Shown here: positions 16,461 through 28,224 of the stretch, one piece after another
Position numbering within the stretch: position 1 is the stretch's first letter
Layout of the letters: the number at the start of each line of letters is the position of its first letter
Assembly (NCBI RefSeq): GCF_000485595.1
Contig: NW_014577467.1
Location: 13,481 to 50,762, forward strand
Direction: 5' to 3'
DNA: 37,282 nucleotides
Origin: Priapulus caudatus
Lineage: Eukaryota; Priapulida; Priapulimorpha; Priapulimorphida; Priapulidae
Notes under the pieces: model-generated
What the model was told of the DNA's origin: nothing
The model's database searches: none
The model's input: only the letters and a program-made list of their open reading frames with translations
Made by a program: the position numbers and the translations under genes

Positions 16461-16824
16461 TCGACCTAGTCGTCCTCACCATTTCCGCTTCCTAATACGG
16501 CGTGAGTTCGTTTATGAACTGTATTAAATTCTGCCTCCAAATGCATTGATTCTAAAAACGTTCGATAATCAAGCGTTCACAGCACGGCGTGAATCATAAA
16601 TAAACTCAGGGGAAAATTGTGTAGCTGCGGTCGGTAACGGCGCGAGAGAGCGGCGCGCGAGGCAGAGGATGGGAAATAGGAGAATACAGTCCAGCTGCAT
16701 GCTGAGACATGAGTATAAATAGATAGATTAGTTGTGTTATATTATCTGTCTGTGAAAGAAGTTTCGAGATTAAAGAGAATACGGTGAAGATGATGGCAGG
16801 AAGAGGGAAGGTGAGTGAGAGAGA

Positions 16825-17105
16825 TGGGCACACACAGCACACACGCACCAATCACGAGAACACACACACACAGCAACACAGCACTACAACAAGCACGCAC
16901 ACACACAACACGCACAGCAGCCGACGCACACGCCCAACACACACTAACACAGCAACATACACACCACACACACACGCGCGCGCGGCGCGCGCGCCGCACA
17001 CACACACACAACACACACCACACACACGCGCGGCCACACAAAGAGAGGAGAGAGAGAGGGAAGGGAGAGAGAGAATATATATAGAGAGGAGAGTGTGTGA
17101 GAGAT
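16825..17105 (+). repeat. CA-rich then GA-rich low-complexity tract
   Basis: Interrupted (CA)n from 16825 to 17035, including a CGCG-rich block near 16976-16995, then GA-rich from 17040. Confidence 0.85.
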
Positions 17106-17202
17106 CGAATTCCCCACGCAGCAGAGTGGCAAGAGAGCCCCAAATCAAATGTGAAGGTTTGAACTTAAAAGCTTTTACAATTAACTCATATCAGGAGTAA
17201 AT

Positions 17203-17236
17203 AATCTAAAATTATATATATATATAATTTTAGATT
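17203..17236. repeat. Perfect 34-bp palindrome
   Basis: AATCTAAAATTATATATA continues as its own reverse complement with no loop. It could extrude a cruciform. The 16 bases just 5' (ATATCAGGAGTAAATA) recur at about 31838. Confidence 0.85.
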
Positions 17237-17836
17237 TTCTATAGTATATTTATACTTCCATAGTACTGTCGGCGTAGCAGCTGCGGCCGTCTGGCCGGTG
17301 AACACGGGGGTACACGATATCTCACGAGAGATCGTGTCCTGCGTGCGCCGTAATATGCGTGGTGTGGCAGTGTGCGTGATGCCGCATGCGCACAATGGCG
17401 CGTTGGCGCGCCGTAGTTTGTTCCGCTTACTTCACTCGATCGTTATTAGCTTCACTTTTGAGGCATCACACGTATTACGATTAACACTCTTCTCGCAAAA
17501 TCGTCCGAAATTATCTCGAGATACCGATCAAGGCATTAAAACTTCGGCTGGGTTTATGGCCTGTAGGCCAGGCAGCAAAGCGTAGGGTGGGGCGGGCATA
17601 GGTGAATTGCTAATGGTAACGGGCAGAGGGGGTGACCCGCGTGGGTGCTTATGGCGCGACGATTGGGCGGGTAGTGTACAGCAGGGGAGATCGCCTCGCG
17701 ACGCGGCAGTCTGAGAGGAGGGTCGATTTATGAGAAAGCCTGTTTGTGTCGCTGTGTTAGATGTTCCCAAGCGTCGGTCATGCCCCATCGCCGGCGGCAT
17801 GTTCGCACTGACGTTCTCAACCCCCCTTCTTCGCCC
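17237..17836. other. Unassigned GC-richer region
   Basis: No gene recognised; open frames are short and lack known domains. Confidence 0.45.
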
Positions 17837-18055
17837 CCCAGTCTCTCTCTCTCTCGTCCTCTCTCTCTCTCTCCTCTCTCTCTCTCATCTACTCTTCGTT
17901 CTCTCTTCTCCTCTCTCCGTCTCATCGTCTCATCTCTCTCGACCTCAGCTCTCTCTCATTCTCTCCTCCTCTCTCCTCCTTCGCCTCCGCACTCTCCTCT
18001 GCTCTCTCCTCTTCTCTCGTCCTCTCTCTCTCTCCCCTCGCCTGGCGCTCTCTCC
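17837..18055 (+). repeat. CT-rich tract
   Basis: Interrupted (CT)n about 220 bases long; it faces a GA-rich tract at 18168-18358. Confidence 0.9.
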
Positions 18056-18167
18056 CTACCGCTCTCATTGCGCAGCAACATAATAATTTGCCGGTTGATA
18101 TCATGGGCCACGGCTATATGCTTGGTTCCTCTATGCATGCAGCAACATAGACGAGATTGAAAAAAGT

Positions 18168-18314
18168 GAGGGGAGAGAGCGGGAGAAGGGAAGGGAAGAG
18201 AGAGTGAGAGCTCGAGTGTGCGAGAACGAGAAAGAGAGAGAGAGAGAGCGAGGGGAGGGAGAGAACGAGAGAGAAGGGGGGAGCGAGAGCGAGCGAGAGA
18301 GAGAGAAAGAGACC

Positions 18315-18346
<32 letters not shown>

Positions 18347-18358
18347 GAGAGAGAGCGC
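18168..18358 (+). repeat. GA-rich tract
   Basis: Interrupted (GA)n, complementary in type to 17837-18055 across about 110 bases of ordinary sequence. Confidence 0.9.
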
Positions 18359-19476
18359 ATATTAGGAGTGAGTACGTTTGCCATTGCCTATATTATATCA
18401 TTAGGCTGCCAGCACTTTGCGCGCGTTCACACATTCAGTAAATTTCTGTATTTTACCAGTAACACATTATGACAAATGGCAAGTTTCGCGTTCATGTTGA
18501 AGAGGAGAAGAGAAACGCGAGCTGAGAGCTGATGCAAATGGGAAGTGAAATTATTCCTCTACACACACATCTATAGTGAGGCAGCCCATAACTCGTGTTC
18601 CATCTTTCCCACATGAACGTGATATCAAGAGCGTATTAAGTATATGCTTACTTAATAAAGTGCTGCATACTTAATACGCTTTTGGTAATATTTATGTAAC
18701 TGCCTCTTTTAAAAGGGCATACTCAGATTGGTGGAATACTCTAATTTTGATCGAAGTTATATTTATGTCAAAGATGTAAGCTCAGCAGTTTTCGTTATAT
18801 GGTGCGATCTATAACACGCTATCTTTTAGCGGCGTTGTACACAGAAACAGCACCAACCAGCAGACGAAATGTCCCGCTGTGACGCCGCGTGGGCGATGTT
18901 TATTGTTATCACCCGCAGGCACGCTCGAGTTACCCCCGCACGCGAGTCCCCCAATACAATAGCTTAATTTCACCCCACAACCGGCTCCCCCGCCGATATT
19001 CAATATGGCAACCGGATGTCGGCCTGCCCGACTCTCAGACTCGCTCAACAATGGTTGATTGAAGATTTCCTGTTGACTGGTTCCCAGTCCTTACAACTCA
19101 TCGCCTCGTATGCGATCGTATGTTAGTACCTTAACACGATGTTCCGTGTATTAGCTTTGAGTTAAGGACAGGGAAGCAGTCTTAGAGACTGCTGCAGACG
19201 CGTGATGATAAAAGACGCGGGTCCGCACGCGGCCGCATACGTAATTAGGAGGATACCGTGAATTATCCGATACGGATCCGCGGTGCCATATATATACGCC
19301 TACGTCTATATTTATCAGCATATAATAAAATGGCTGCCCGGAAGCGTGGCAAAGTGACCGAGATTAAAGCAGCCGATACAGAGAACTATGCTGATAGTGT
19401 TCGTGGGCGGGAGAAAGTGAGATGGAAGAATAGATAGATAGATATATATAGATAGGGAAAAGAAGGAAATGAAGAC

Positions 19477-19477
<1 letters not shown>
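18359..19477. other. Unassigned region with a stem-loop
   Basis: AGCGTATTAAGTAT (18630-18643) pairs with ATACTTAATACGCT (18667-18680). An 80-codon frame on the minus strand at 18809-19051, rich in Gly and Cys, resembles nothing I can name. No gene called. Confidence 0.45.
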
Positions 19478-19516
<39 letters not shown>

Positions 19517-19541
19517 GGGGAGAGAGAACGCGAGAGAGGAG

Positions 19542-19588
<47 letters not shown>

Positions 19589-19687
19589 GAGAGAGAACGC
19601 ATGAGAGAGGAGAGAGAGAGAGAGAGAGAGGAGAAGAGAGAGAGACGAGTGAGAGAAGGAGAGAGGAGAGAGCGAGGAGGAGAGGAG

Positions 19688-19718
<31 letters not shown>

Positions 19719-19770
19719 TGAGAGAGAGGAGTGGGATGAGAAAGGACGAGAAAAAGAGAGACGGAGAAGG
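19478..19770 (+). repeat. GA-rich tract
   Basis: About 290 bases of nearly pure A and G with several pure (GA)n runs. Confidence 0.95.
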
Positions 19771-20481
19771 ACACCGATGGGAGCAATGAGGGAGACGTCT
19801 TCAGAACATTCCAAATACGTTGATCATAATCGCAAATCCGCACATTTTCTCCCGTGACGTCAACATCGTCTGCCGTCCACAGATAAGCCACTCGCATATA
19901 CCCATGAGCTGCGTACGTATAGCGACGGCAACCACGATTCCTAATGACGGCGACGACCATAACGCGATATAGACCCTCGTAAAACGCCGACCAAATCTCT
20001 CGCGTCGGTGCTTAAGTAGGAAACGCTTTGAGACAAGAGCCACGTACGCACTCGATTTCATCCCAACTGCGTGCTGTGACACAGTGACAGCAAGTGTAAC
20101 GCATTCGGTTGTACGCACTAATGCTCGGGGCGCTTCCAACAGTGCTGTCACTCAGCGGCATGAGACGCATGCACGGTCAGCATACAGCTAGCGATTATAT
20201 ATACTTTTTAATTAAAGCACCTGCTGCTAATTCGGGGCAGGTAATTTATCGATGAGGGATCACCTAGGTTATGCGGGATGCTGCAGAGTCTAGGCGGCTG
20301 TCGGGCTGTACAGTGGGCGAGAAGCTCCGCCACCACGGTTCTGCGGATTTACAGCCCCACGGTGATATACGTACACGCGAAGAGTCAGTGAATAATTTTC
20401 GGCGTTTTCGTGACGGGCAGGAAATCGGGGGGACAATAGCCTGTAGGCAGCGCGTTGGCGAGCGTCATAGGCTGCTAACTC
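19771..20481. other. Unassigned region
   Basis: No gene or element recognised. Confidence 0.45.
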
Positions 20482-20613
20482 TACCGCTGCTGCTGCTACT
20501 ACTGCTGCTGCTACTGTTGCTGCTACTGCGGCGACGACGGCTGCTACTGCGGTGGTTCTACTCTGTCTCTCTCTCTCTCGCTCTCTCGCTCTCTCTCTCG
20601 CTCTCTCTCTCTT

Positions 20614-20652
<39 letters not shown>

Positions 20653-20757
20653 AGTTGATCGCTCTCTCATCGCTCATGTTTGCTTTCCCCTTCTCTCTTT
20701 CTCTCCCCCTCTCTCTCTCTCTCTCCCTCTCTCTCTATGTCTCTCTCTCCTTCCACA
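20482..20757 (+). repeat. CTG/CTA triplet tract followed by CT-rich tract
   Basis: CTGCTGCTACTA-type triplets run from about 20482 to 20555, then interrupted (CT)n. The leucine-rich frame across it is low complexity. Confidence 0.9.
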
Positions 20758-22018
20758 TAGGGCATTAAATAATATTAATTATCTTCTCACTACTATAATC
20801 ATTATTGACCTCTTTCCTGATCAGCGATGCTTGTATGACGAGGGTTGAAACGCGGACACGTGAAAATTAGCCAGGGGGAGGGTTTGGGCTCTCTGCAAGT
20901 ATACACTGTATGTATGCTCAAGGGTCCGCCCATAGCTGGTTGCTCTCATTCCTCGCGGCATGGTTGTTAGCAGATATATGTACAGTTGGGTGTCAGTGTC
21001 TCTAATGAGCGATATACGGAGTAACATCTTAGTCGTGCATGCCAGCGAAGTCCTATAATGTCAAAGAGCTTCTAATGAGCAACGCTTACATCAGCTAGTC
21101 AAGACTGTCGTCGGCATCCCGGCGCACGGCACTCCGCCTGTACATCTGCCATCGTCGTGCGTGCACGCGTGCTATATGGATGGAATCGATGCATTTCACC
21201 CTCAAGTCATGAACGATGGCAGCGTAAGAGGAGAGCGATCAGCTAATCCGCCTCCGGCACTAGCTTTACCAACCCATCTATATACGTCAATCAATCTATC
21301 ACCTTATCATCTGTCCTCTGTCGTGTTCCCTCACTTCCTCGATCCGCTGTACACGTGTACTTCATATGTCAGGCAATCACGTGAGTGTATTACTCAGGAG
21401 GCTTCGATCTCCAGGAGAGAGGGGGAGGAAGAGAGGGGGCGAAGAGAGGGCGAAAGGAGGGGGAGAGAAGCTCCCCATTACATGCAATTGCTACAATAAT
21501 GCTCCACGCACGCCGCGTGTACTTACTTGTACTTCCGAGTACCGGTTCAGCATAACAACTGTTTTGTCGTCGACCTTTTAGCAGTTTACCTGTATCGCAG
21601 GTACATCTGAAAAAAACTGCGCGGATGGAAGCATTTGCTCATGTTTGAAGTAATTTAGTGTGGGCAGTCTGTTTGCTATGTTTTCATGCACCAGTGTCAC
21701 TCACTATTGACGATGTTTGAGCAAGGGATAGCGCAATACACGCGAGATGCTAGAGTTAGTATAGCGTGGGAGCAAGCACGGAGACTAACGACGAGGGAGC
21801 AAGGAGTAAGAAAAGGGTAGGCCGCGTAGCGAGCAAGAGATAGAGACAGAGATAAAGAGACAGAGACCGTGGAAGAAATAGATAAAGACAAGGACAGACA
21901 GTTAGAGAGAATGAAAGAGTGGGTAGATACGAGAGGCAGAGAAATGAGCGGAGGGAGGGGAAAATGGGGAGTGAAAATTCCATCTGAACAAAGAATGAGA
22001 GAAAGCGTCGTGGGCGTT
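20758..22018. other. Unassigned region with purine tracts
   Basis: GA-rich patches at 21411-21470 and about 21836-21960. No gene recognised. Confidence 0.45.
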
Positions 22019-22024
22019 CAACGG

Positions 22025-23246
22025 TATGGAAAGCCATCCCCTTCAAAAATCATTTTTAAACATTTCAAATACACAATTTCAAATCAATTTAAAACATTTC
22101 AAATTAATTAATAAAAATACAAATTACTTTATATTGTTCGAGAAAATTTAAATTCAAAATTTAAAATCAATTTACAGAATAACAAATCAATTTATTAACT
22201 TGCAAATTAATTGCAAATTAATTCCTTCACATCATTGTAAAAATTCATTTTCTAAACGTACAATTTATTTTCAAAACAACAAACCAATTTACTACATGCG
22301 ATTTAATTGAGACATGTTACATAAACTCACAAATGTTCAAATCTTGCTTCATCACCCTAACAATAAAATTATAAGTTTTAAATTAATTTACAGATAACGA
22401 ATCAGTTCACTAAGTTTGAAATTAATTTATTACTTTCAACATTAATCACGAGAAATGCGAATCTAACTGTTGGTTTCAGAATTTATTAGGTAACAACGAA
22501 CAAATGTATAGGCTTAAATTACAAATTAATCATACAGCTTTCAAAACATATATAATGTTTACAATCAAAGAGCTCATTTAACAATCAATTTATGCAACTC
22601 AATCTATTCAAGACCTCTGAAATCACTTATCTAACGTTTACAATTTGCCGCCCACTCTGTTGTTTCCGGTCCGTGTGCAAAACTATCAGGAAACTTCGAA
22701 TCAATTCATAGGACTTGCAATCTATTCACTACACTTTCCGAACCAGCCAACTACAAACCAAACTCCGAATCAATTCATTCTAAAAGTGCCGGATGCTTAA
22801 GCTCGGATGGATACGCTATAGTATTGGAGGGATCCGATTTTTCCACCCGCGGGAAAGATGTGTTTGTTTACAGCTGTACACTACAGTCAGAGCATATAAA
22901 ACAACGATTCATATCGTCTGATAAATCAGTTGATTTATATGCTCTGCTACAGTGTAGTGACAGTGTTGCCCAAGGAGCGTTCAGCGTGACGTCACGTCCA
23001 GTCGCGTGTGTAAACATAGCTTGCTGGTTAGCAAAGCGTTCGCCAGCACAGGCACTTGCGAACGTCTCAATAAAAAAGGTAAATAAACACGAAAATATAT
23101 TACTACCAAAGTCTTAATGTTTCTCTACTCTATTTTGCCATATTGCTATAATCACCTGTAAATGCCGGTCAAATGCTCATCTGCAATACACAAGTACACC
23201 GCACGCCCGCCCTGTGCTGCGTGCACAAACAACATGAATAAGAAAG
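22025..23246. repeat. Left arm of the fold-back element
   Basis: Inverted copy of 23299-24542. It contains TGACGTCA (22987-22994), a CRE-type palindrome changed in the other arm, and a hairpin at about 22879-22959 whose halves share CAGAGCATATAAA. Confidence 0.9.
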
Positions 23247-23298
23247 AATGATAACAATTAATGAGCATAAAGAGGCATAAACAACATGAATAACATGA

Positions 23299-24542
23299 CT
23301 CTCTTATTTCATGTTGTTTGTGCACGCAGCACAGCGGCGGGCGTGCGGTTGTACTTGTGTGTTGCAGATGAGCATTTGACCGCCATTTATAGGTGATTAT
23401 AGGCGAAATAGAGTAGAGAAACATTAAGACTTTGGTAGTAAATACATTTCGGGTTTATTTACCATTATTATTTTTTTATTGAGACGTATATAGTGCCTGT
23501 GCGGCGAACGCCTTTTGCCAACCAGCGAGCTATGTTTACCACCCAAGTGACGCTCTTCTTTGGGCAACACTGTCACTACACTGCTAGCAGAGCATATAAA
23601 TCAATTGATTTATCAGACGATGATGAACAGTTGTTTTATATGCTCTGATGTAGTGTACAGCTGTAAACAAACACATCTTTCCGCAGGGTGGTAAAAATCG
23701 GATCCTACAATATACTATAGCGTATCCATCCGAGCTTAAGCATCCGGGCACTTTTAGAATGAATGATTCGGAGTTTGGTATGTAGTTGGCTGGTTCGGAA
23801 AAGTGTAGTGAATAGATTGCAACATCCTATGAATTGATTCGAAGTTCCTGAATAGTTTGCACACGCGACCGGAAACAACAGAGTGGGCGGCAAATTGTAA
23901 ACGTTAGTAAATGTGATTTCAGAGGTCTTGAATAGATTGGAAGGTGCATAAATTGATTGTTAATGAGCTCTTTGATTGTAAACATTTATATATGTTTTGA
24001 AAGCGTGATGATTAATTTGTAATTTAAGCTATACATTTGTCGTTTGTTACCTAATAATTCTGAAACCAACAGTTAGATTCGCATTTCTCGTGATTAATGT
24101 TGAAAGTAATAAATTAATTTCAAACTTAGTGAACTGATTCGTTATTCTGTAAATTAATTTAAAACTTATAATTTTAATTGTTAGGGTGATAAAGCAAGAT
24201 TTGAACATTTGTCAGTTTATGTAAAATGTTCTCAATTAAATTGCAAGTTAGTAAATTGGTTTGTTATTTTGAAAATAAATTGTACGTTTAGAAAATGAAT
24301 TTTTACGATGATGTGAAGGAATTTATATATCAGGCAATTATTTTGAAAAGTTGTGAATTAATTTGCAAGTTAATAAATTGATTTGTTATTCTGTGAATTA
24401 ATTTTAAATTTTGAATTTAAATTTCTCGAACAATATAAAGTAATTTGTATTTTTATTAATTAATTTGAAATGTTTAAAATTGGTTTAAAATTGTGTATTT
24501 GAAATGTTTGAAAATGATTTTTGAAAGGGATGGCTTTCCATA
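23299..24542. repeat. Right arm of the fold-back element
   Basis: Inverted copy of 22025-23246. Its own internal hairpin at about 23571-23655 includes the 18-base palindrome ATAAATCAATTGATTTAT. Confidence 0.9.
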
Positions 24543-24608
24543 CAACGGCGTAGCAAAAATAATGAGAAATAAAATAACGTCAGGAGAGATCACTCAGCAA
24601 GCAGCAAG

Positions 24609-24610
<2 letters not shown>

Positions 24611-24653
<43 letters not shown>
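24611..24653 (+). repeat. (GA)n microsatellite
   Basis: Pure GA run about 60 bases to the right of the fold-back element. Confidence 0.95.
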
Positions 24654-25045
24654 GAAGAGTGCATGTTCTAGCCACGGGCGATCGTGTCGCCGAATGGCGG
24701 AATCTCATTAAGGAAATGGAATCGAGAAAAAAAACAAGCATATAAAAAAAAGAATATAGGGCTCAGAAGCTGAAATGTCAGTCGGCCAGGCAACCTCCAT
24801 TCACAAACACACGTTAGCCCCGCTACAACTACGATCGTTGTAGACAAGAGCGCAGACAGGACAGGAAAAGAGCAACTATGGATTAGTGCGGTCTGGAGAT
24901 CACTGCTGTCCGCACCGAGAACAGAAAACAACTGCTCCTACTGTTATGGATCACAAATCGTCGGTCCGTTACTTGATCCGTTGTTGTCCGTTACTGTTAT
25001 TATCCTGATTAGCATTGTTGACAAATGTCGGCGTCTATCTGTCCA
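24654..25045. other. Unassigned region
   Basis: No gene or element recognised. Confidence 0.45.
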
Positions 25046-25257
25046 TCATGACAGCGTTTCCTGACTATCATGACAGCGTTTCCTGACTATCATGACCGCG
25101 CCTCCTTCCTAACATAACTGCGTCTCTTTCCTAACATGACCGCGCCTTCTTCATAACATGACCGCGCCTCTTTCCTGACATGACCTCCCCTTCCTGACTA
25201 TCATGACCGCGTCTCCTTCCTGACATGACCGCGCCTCCTTCTTAACATGACCGCGTG
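25046..25257 (+). repeat. Minisatellite with 22- and 26-bp units
   Basis: About nine units of the type CATGACCGCGCCTCCTTCCT, some with an added GACTAT. The first two units carry ACAGCG in place of ACCGCG and are identical to each other. Confidence 0.85.
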
Positions 25258-25460
25258 TGCCCGACTTCCGATCGACTTCTGCACCTCATTCTAGCGTTAA
25301 GTGACAATCTCCGGTAATATATGCTGGATAGGTCGCCGATGCACTACCTACCCCTCACTGTGACAGGAGATACTGTTACATTAGATCCTACTGACAGACT
25401 ATTGATAGATAACACGCCACCAACTCTATCATAGTCGCCGCCGCCGTCACGGCCTCCGAT

Positions 25461-25590
25461 GTCATCACCATCGTCGTCATCACCGTCGTCGTCATCACTG
25501 TCGTCGTCAACAGTAGCCGCAGAAACAACAACAACAACAACAACAACAACACAAATTACAACAACAACAACAACACAAACAACAAAACAA
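25461..25590 (+). repeat. CGTCATCAC and (ACA)n triplet repeats
   Basis: CGT/CAT triplets at 25461-25508, then (ACA)n with interruptions at 25525-25590. Confidence 0.9.
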
Positions 25591-26340
25591 ACACACCATG
25601 TTTGTTGCTGTATCGTCGTAGGCAGCGGTTGGCATAGTTCCCTTCTTTTGCCAGCCCTCCTTATTCACCATGGGAGCTCCGAGCGGCAGCATCACCTGGA
25701 CGGTGATTTCCTAACGGATTTTCTAATCAGGTTTGCGTCGATAGGCACGCTTCGCTAATCCGACGAAATAGCTCGACAGAGCGCTGCGTTGTTCGTGTGA
25801 TAGTATGTGGAAGGAAAAGGCATTGTAATACACGCCGCCGGTTCGCATGTAGCGCTTCTAACAGAAGCTGACAGCGCCTATGCAGTAGAGACTAATGTAA
25901 TCTCGATCTGCTTTGTGACATATAATGCGAAAGTCGGCTTACTAAATAGCACCGCGGCTAACACACGGCAGATATTGTGTCTCTCGCGTTACTCGAGACT
26001 TCAACTATCGCACACGACATTAATTTCACGGGCTTGCGTGCATTGGTGTGAAACCCTAACTTAGATAAATTCATATCTAGTGTACGTGTACGTACCTATA
26101 ACCAAGAGTAGATAAATAACACTATTTTCTACACGTTATTTATCTATTCTTGCTATAACGTATAAAAAGCAGCTTCCCACCCGCCGCCTAGTAAAATGTA
26201 AGCGATTCACGTAGCTATGGGAATCGCATGCTCATGTTCACGCGCCACTGGGACAATATTACTCAAAATTGCACGCACAGCAGCGAACAGCGTAACTAAT
26301 AAGTATTCTTCACAGGTATTAGCGGAGCAGAGAGAGGGCA
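25591..26340. other. Unassigned region with an 18-bp stem-loop
   Basis: CAAGAGTAGATAAATAAC (26103-26120) pairs with GTTATTTATCTATTCTTG (26135-26152), one G-T pair, with a 14-base loop. No gene recognised. Confidence 0.5.
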
Positions 26341-26358
26341 TGGAAGTGGCAGGAGAGA

Positions 26359-26361
26359 CAG

Positions 26362-26406
<45 letters not shown>

Positions 26407-26689
26407 CCGAGGAGCAGAGACGAGAGAGGAGAGGAGGAGGGGTGGAGGAGAGAGAAGTCTTAGAGATTTAGAGCGAGGGAGATGACAGACAGACTGACAG
26501 AGCGGACAGCAAAACGAGAAAGATCGCGAGAAACAGAGAGCGCGGCGCCGCTGCGCGCAGAGAGAGAGAGAGAGAGGAGACAGACAGAGAGACAGAGGAC
26601 AGAGAAGAGAGAGGTGGAGAAGAGAGAGAGAGCAGGAGAGAGAGTAGAGACGAGAAAGAGACGGGAGAGAGAGAGAGAAAGAGAAGGAG

Positions 26690-26746
<57 letters not shown>

Positions 26747-26760
26747 CGATGTGAGAGTGG
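26359..26760 (+). repeat. GA-rich tract
   Basis: Interrupted (GA)n with GACA units; pure runs at 26368-26400 and 26695-26740. Confidence 0.95.
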
Positions 26761-27370
26761 GAGAGTCAGATAGAGTCAGATGTTCATTATATCTGGTCGC
26801 GTGTCCATGTGGGTGCAGGGCGGAGCGAGGAGGAAGAGTGGGGAAGAGGAGTCTAGATGAGGCTGTAAGAACAGTCTAGAGAGGCGCCACCACAGAAACA
26901 TGTTAGTGGGATTACTCATTATACGTAGTCGCGTGTTTATGAGGCCGATCGGAAGGGCGGGGGAAGAAGGCGGGCGGATGGCAAGGGCTAGAAATTAACG
27001 AGCGCGAATAACACCGCGTAAAGGCAATTCGTGAGTGCAGTTAATGATACACACAGCATGGCGTTATGGTAGTCGAAATCGGTAAAGTACCAATCAACTC
27101 AATCAATCGCCATTTCACTTTCTCAATATGTTCCATTCCTGTTCCATCCTATTTCATCTCATTCCGTCGCGTCGCATCTCGCCCCATGCGATTCCATCAT
27201 GTCCTACATCCCACTTGATGGCTACGTACCTTGTCCGCATTTGAGCATAAATCTTGGTGATAGTGATAATCATTATGAATTAACGTTAATTAGTTTGATC
27301 TAACCTTGACAGCTTAGTCTACCGCATTCAATCTGTGTCGCCTTAGTTGGTCGCTTGATTAATTAAAACA
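26761..27370. other. Unassigned region
   Basis: Some C- and T-rich ATTCCATC-type repetition near 27120-27200. No gene recognised. Confidence 0.45.
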
Positions 27371-28185
27371 GCAGCAGCGGTAGTAACGCCAGCAGCAGTA
27401 GCGGCGGCGGCAGTAGCAGCAGCAGCAGCAGTGGCAGTCAGTGGCGTAGTTAGGGGGGGGCAAAGGGTGCCATGGGCCCCCTGTTAATACAAAAGTTAAA
27501 AAAATGAAAAAATAAGAATTGTTCTACTAAAAAGAGAATTGTCCGAGTCAGAATGAAGGCTGTACATGTACTCAAAAGTGCCTCAAATATCATCTGTTGC
27601 GATCTACATTTTCCAAAAAATTTGGGGGAGGACCCAAACCCCCCCGCTTGTGTTTCAACCCCCCTTCTCGTAATCCTCGATCCGCCACTGAACAGTTACA
27701 TATCTAGGGAACAGAGAACAACGAACACAAATGTCGCCTTTTTTACACGGCGCCCAAAATAAAGATTGCAGAGCTGAGAGGCAGGGAGCATAGGGTGTGG
27801 AGAGGAAAGCGGAGGAACCATTAAAATATTAAGTCATTCACTATTTTGCGCAGTTCGCTGTTTTTGCCTCCCCCTTGTTAAAAAATCCTGGCTACGCCAC
27901 TGGTGGCAGTAGCAGCATCAGCATCATCAGTAGCAACAACAGCAGTAGCAGCAGCAATAGCGACAACAGCAGCAGCATTAACAGCAGCAGAAGCGACAAC
28001 AACAACAGTAGCAGCAGTAGCAGCAGCAGCATCATCAATAGCAGCAACAACAACAGCAACAGCAGCAACAGGAGCAGCAACAACATCAATAATAGCCGTA
28101 GTAGCACTAGCATCACTAGCAGCAGCAGCATCAGTAGCAGAGACAACAGCAGAAACAGCAGCAGCAGCAACAGCGGCATCAACAG

Positions 28186-28224
<39 letters not shown>

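Larger units (their letters stand above)
22025..24542. mobile_element. 2.5-kb fold-back transposon, IS3EU-like termini
   Basis: The left arm 22025-23246 and right arm 23299-24542 are inverted copies along about 1.2 kb (over 90% alike by eye in the outer 180 bases), around a 52-base loop. The ends read TATGGAAAGCCATCCC on both strands. CAACGG flanks the element on both sides (22019-22024 and 24543-24548). Six-base target duplications and TAYGG termini are, as I recall, the signature of the IS3EU superfamily of DNA transposons. There is no transposase: the arms are AT-rich arrays of AAATTAATT/CAAATCAATTT-type motifs outside and mixed sequence inside, with an internal hairpin in each arm. It is non-autonomous. 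Alternatives are a P/Galileo- or FB-type fold-back, which usually give longer target duplications. Confidence 0.85.

Noticed and set aside
18809-19051. 80-codon Gly/Cys-rich minus-strand frame
   Set aside because: No recognisable domain, no splice or promoter context; too short to defend as a gene.
22824-23117. 97-codon frame inside the fold-back arm
   Set aside because: The inverted copy of the same sequence in the other arm does not keep the frame; there is no transposase motif.
25046-25257. Regular repeats suggesting a CRISPR array
   Set aside because: Units are contiguous with no unique spacers, and the genome is animal.
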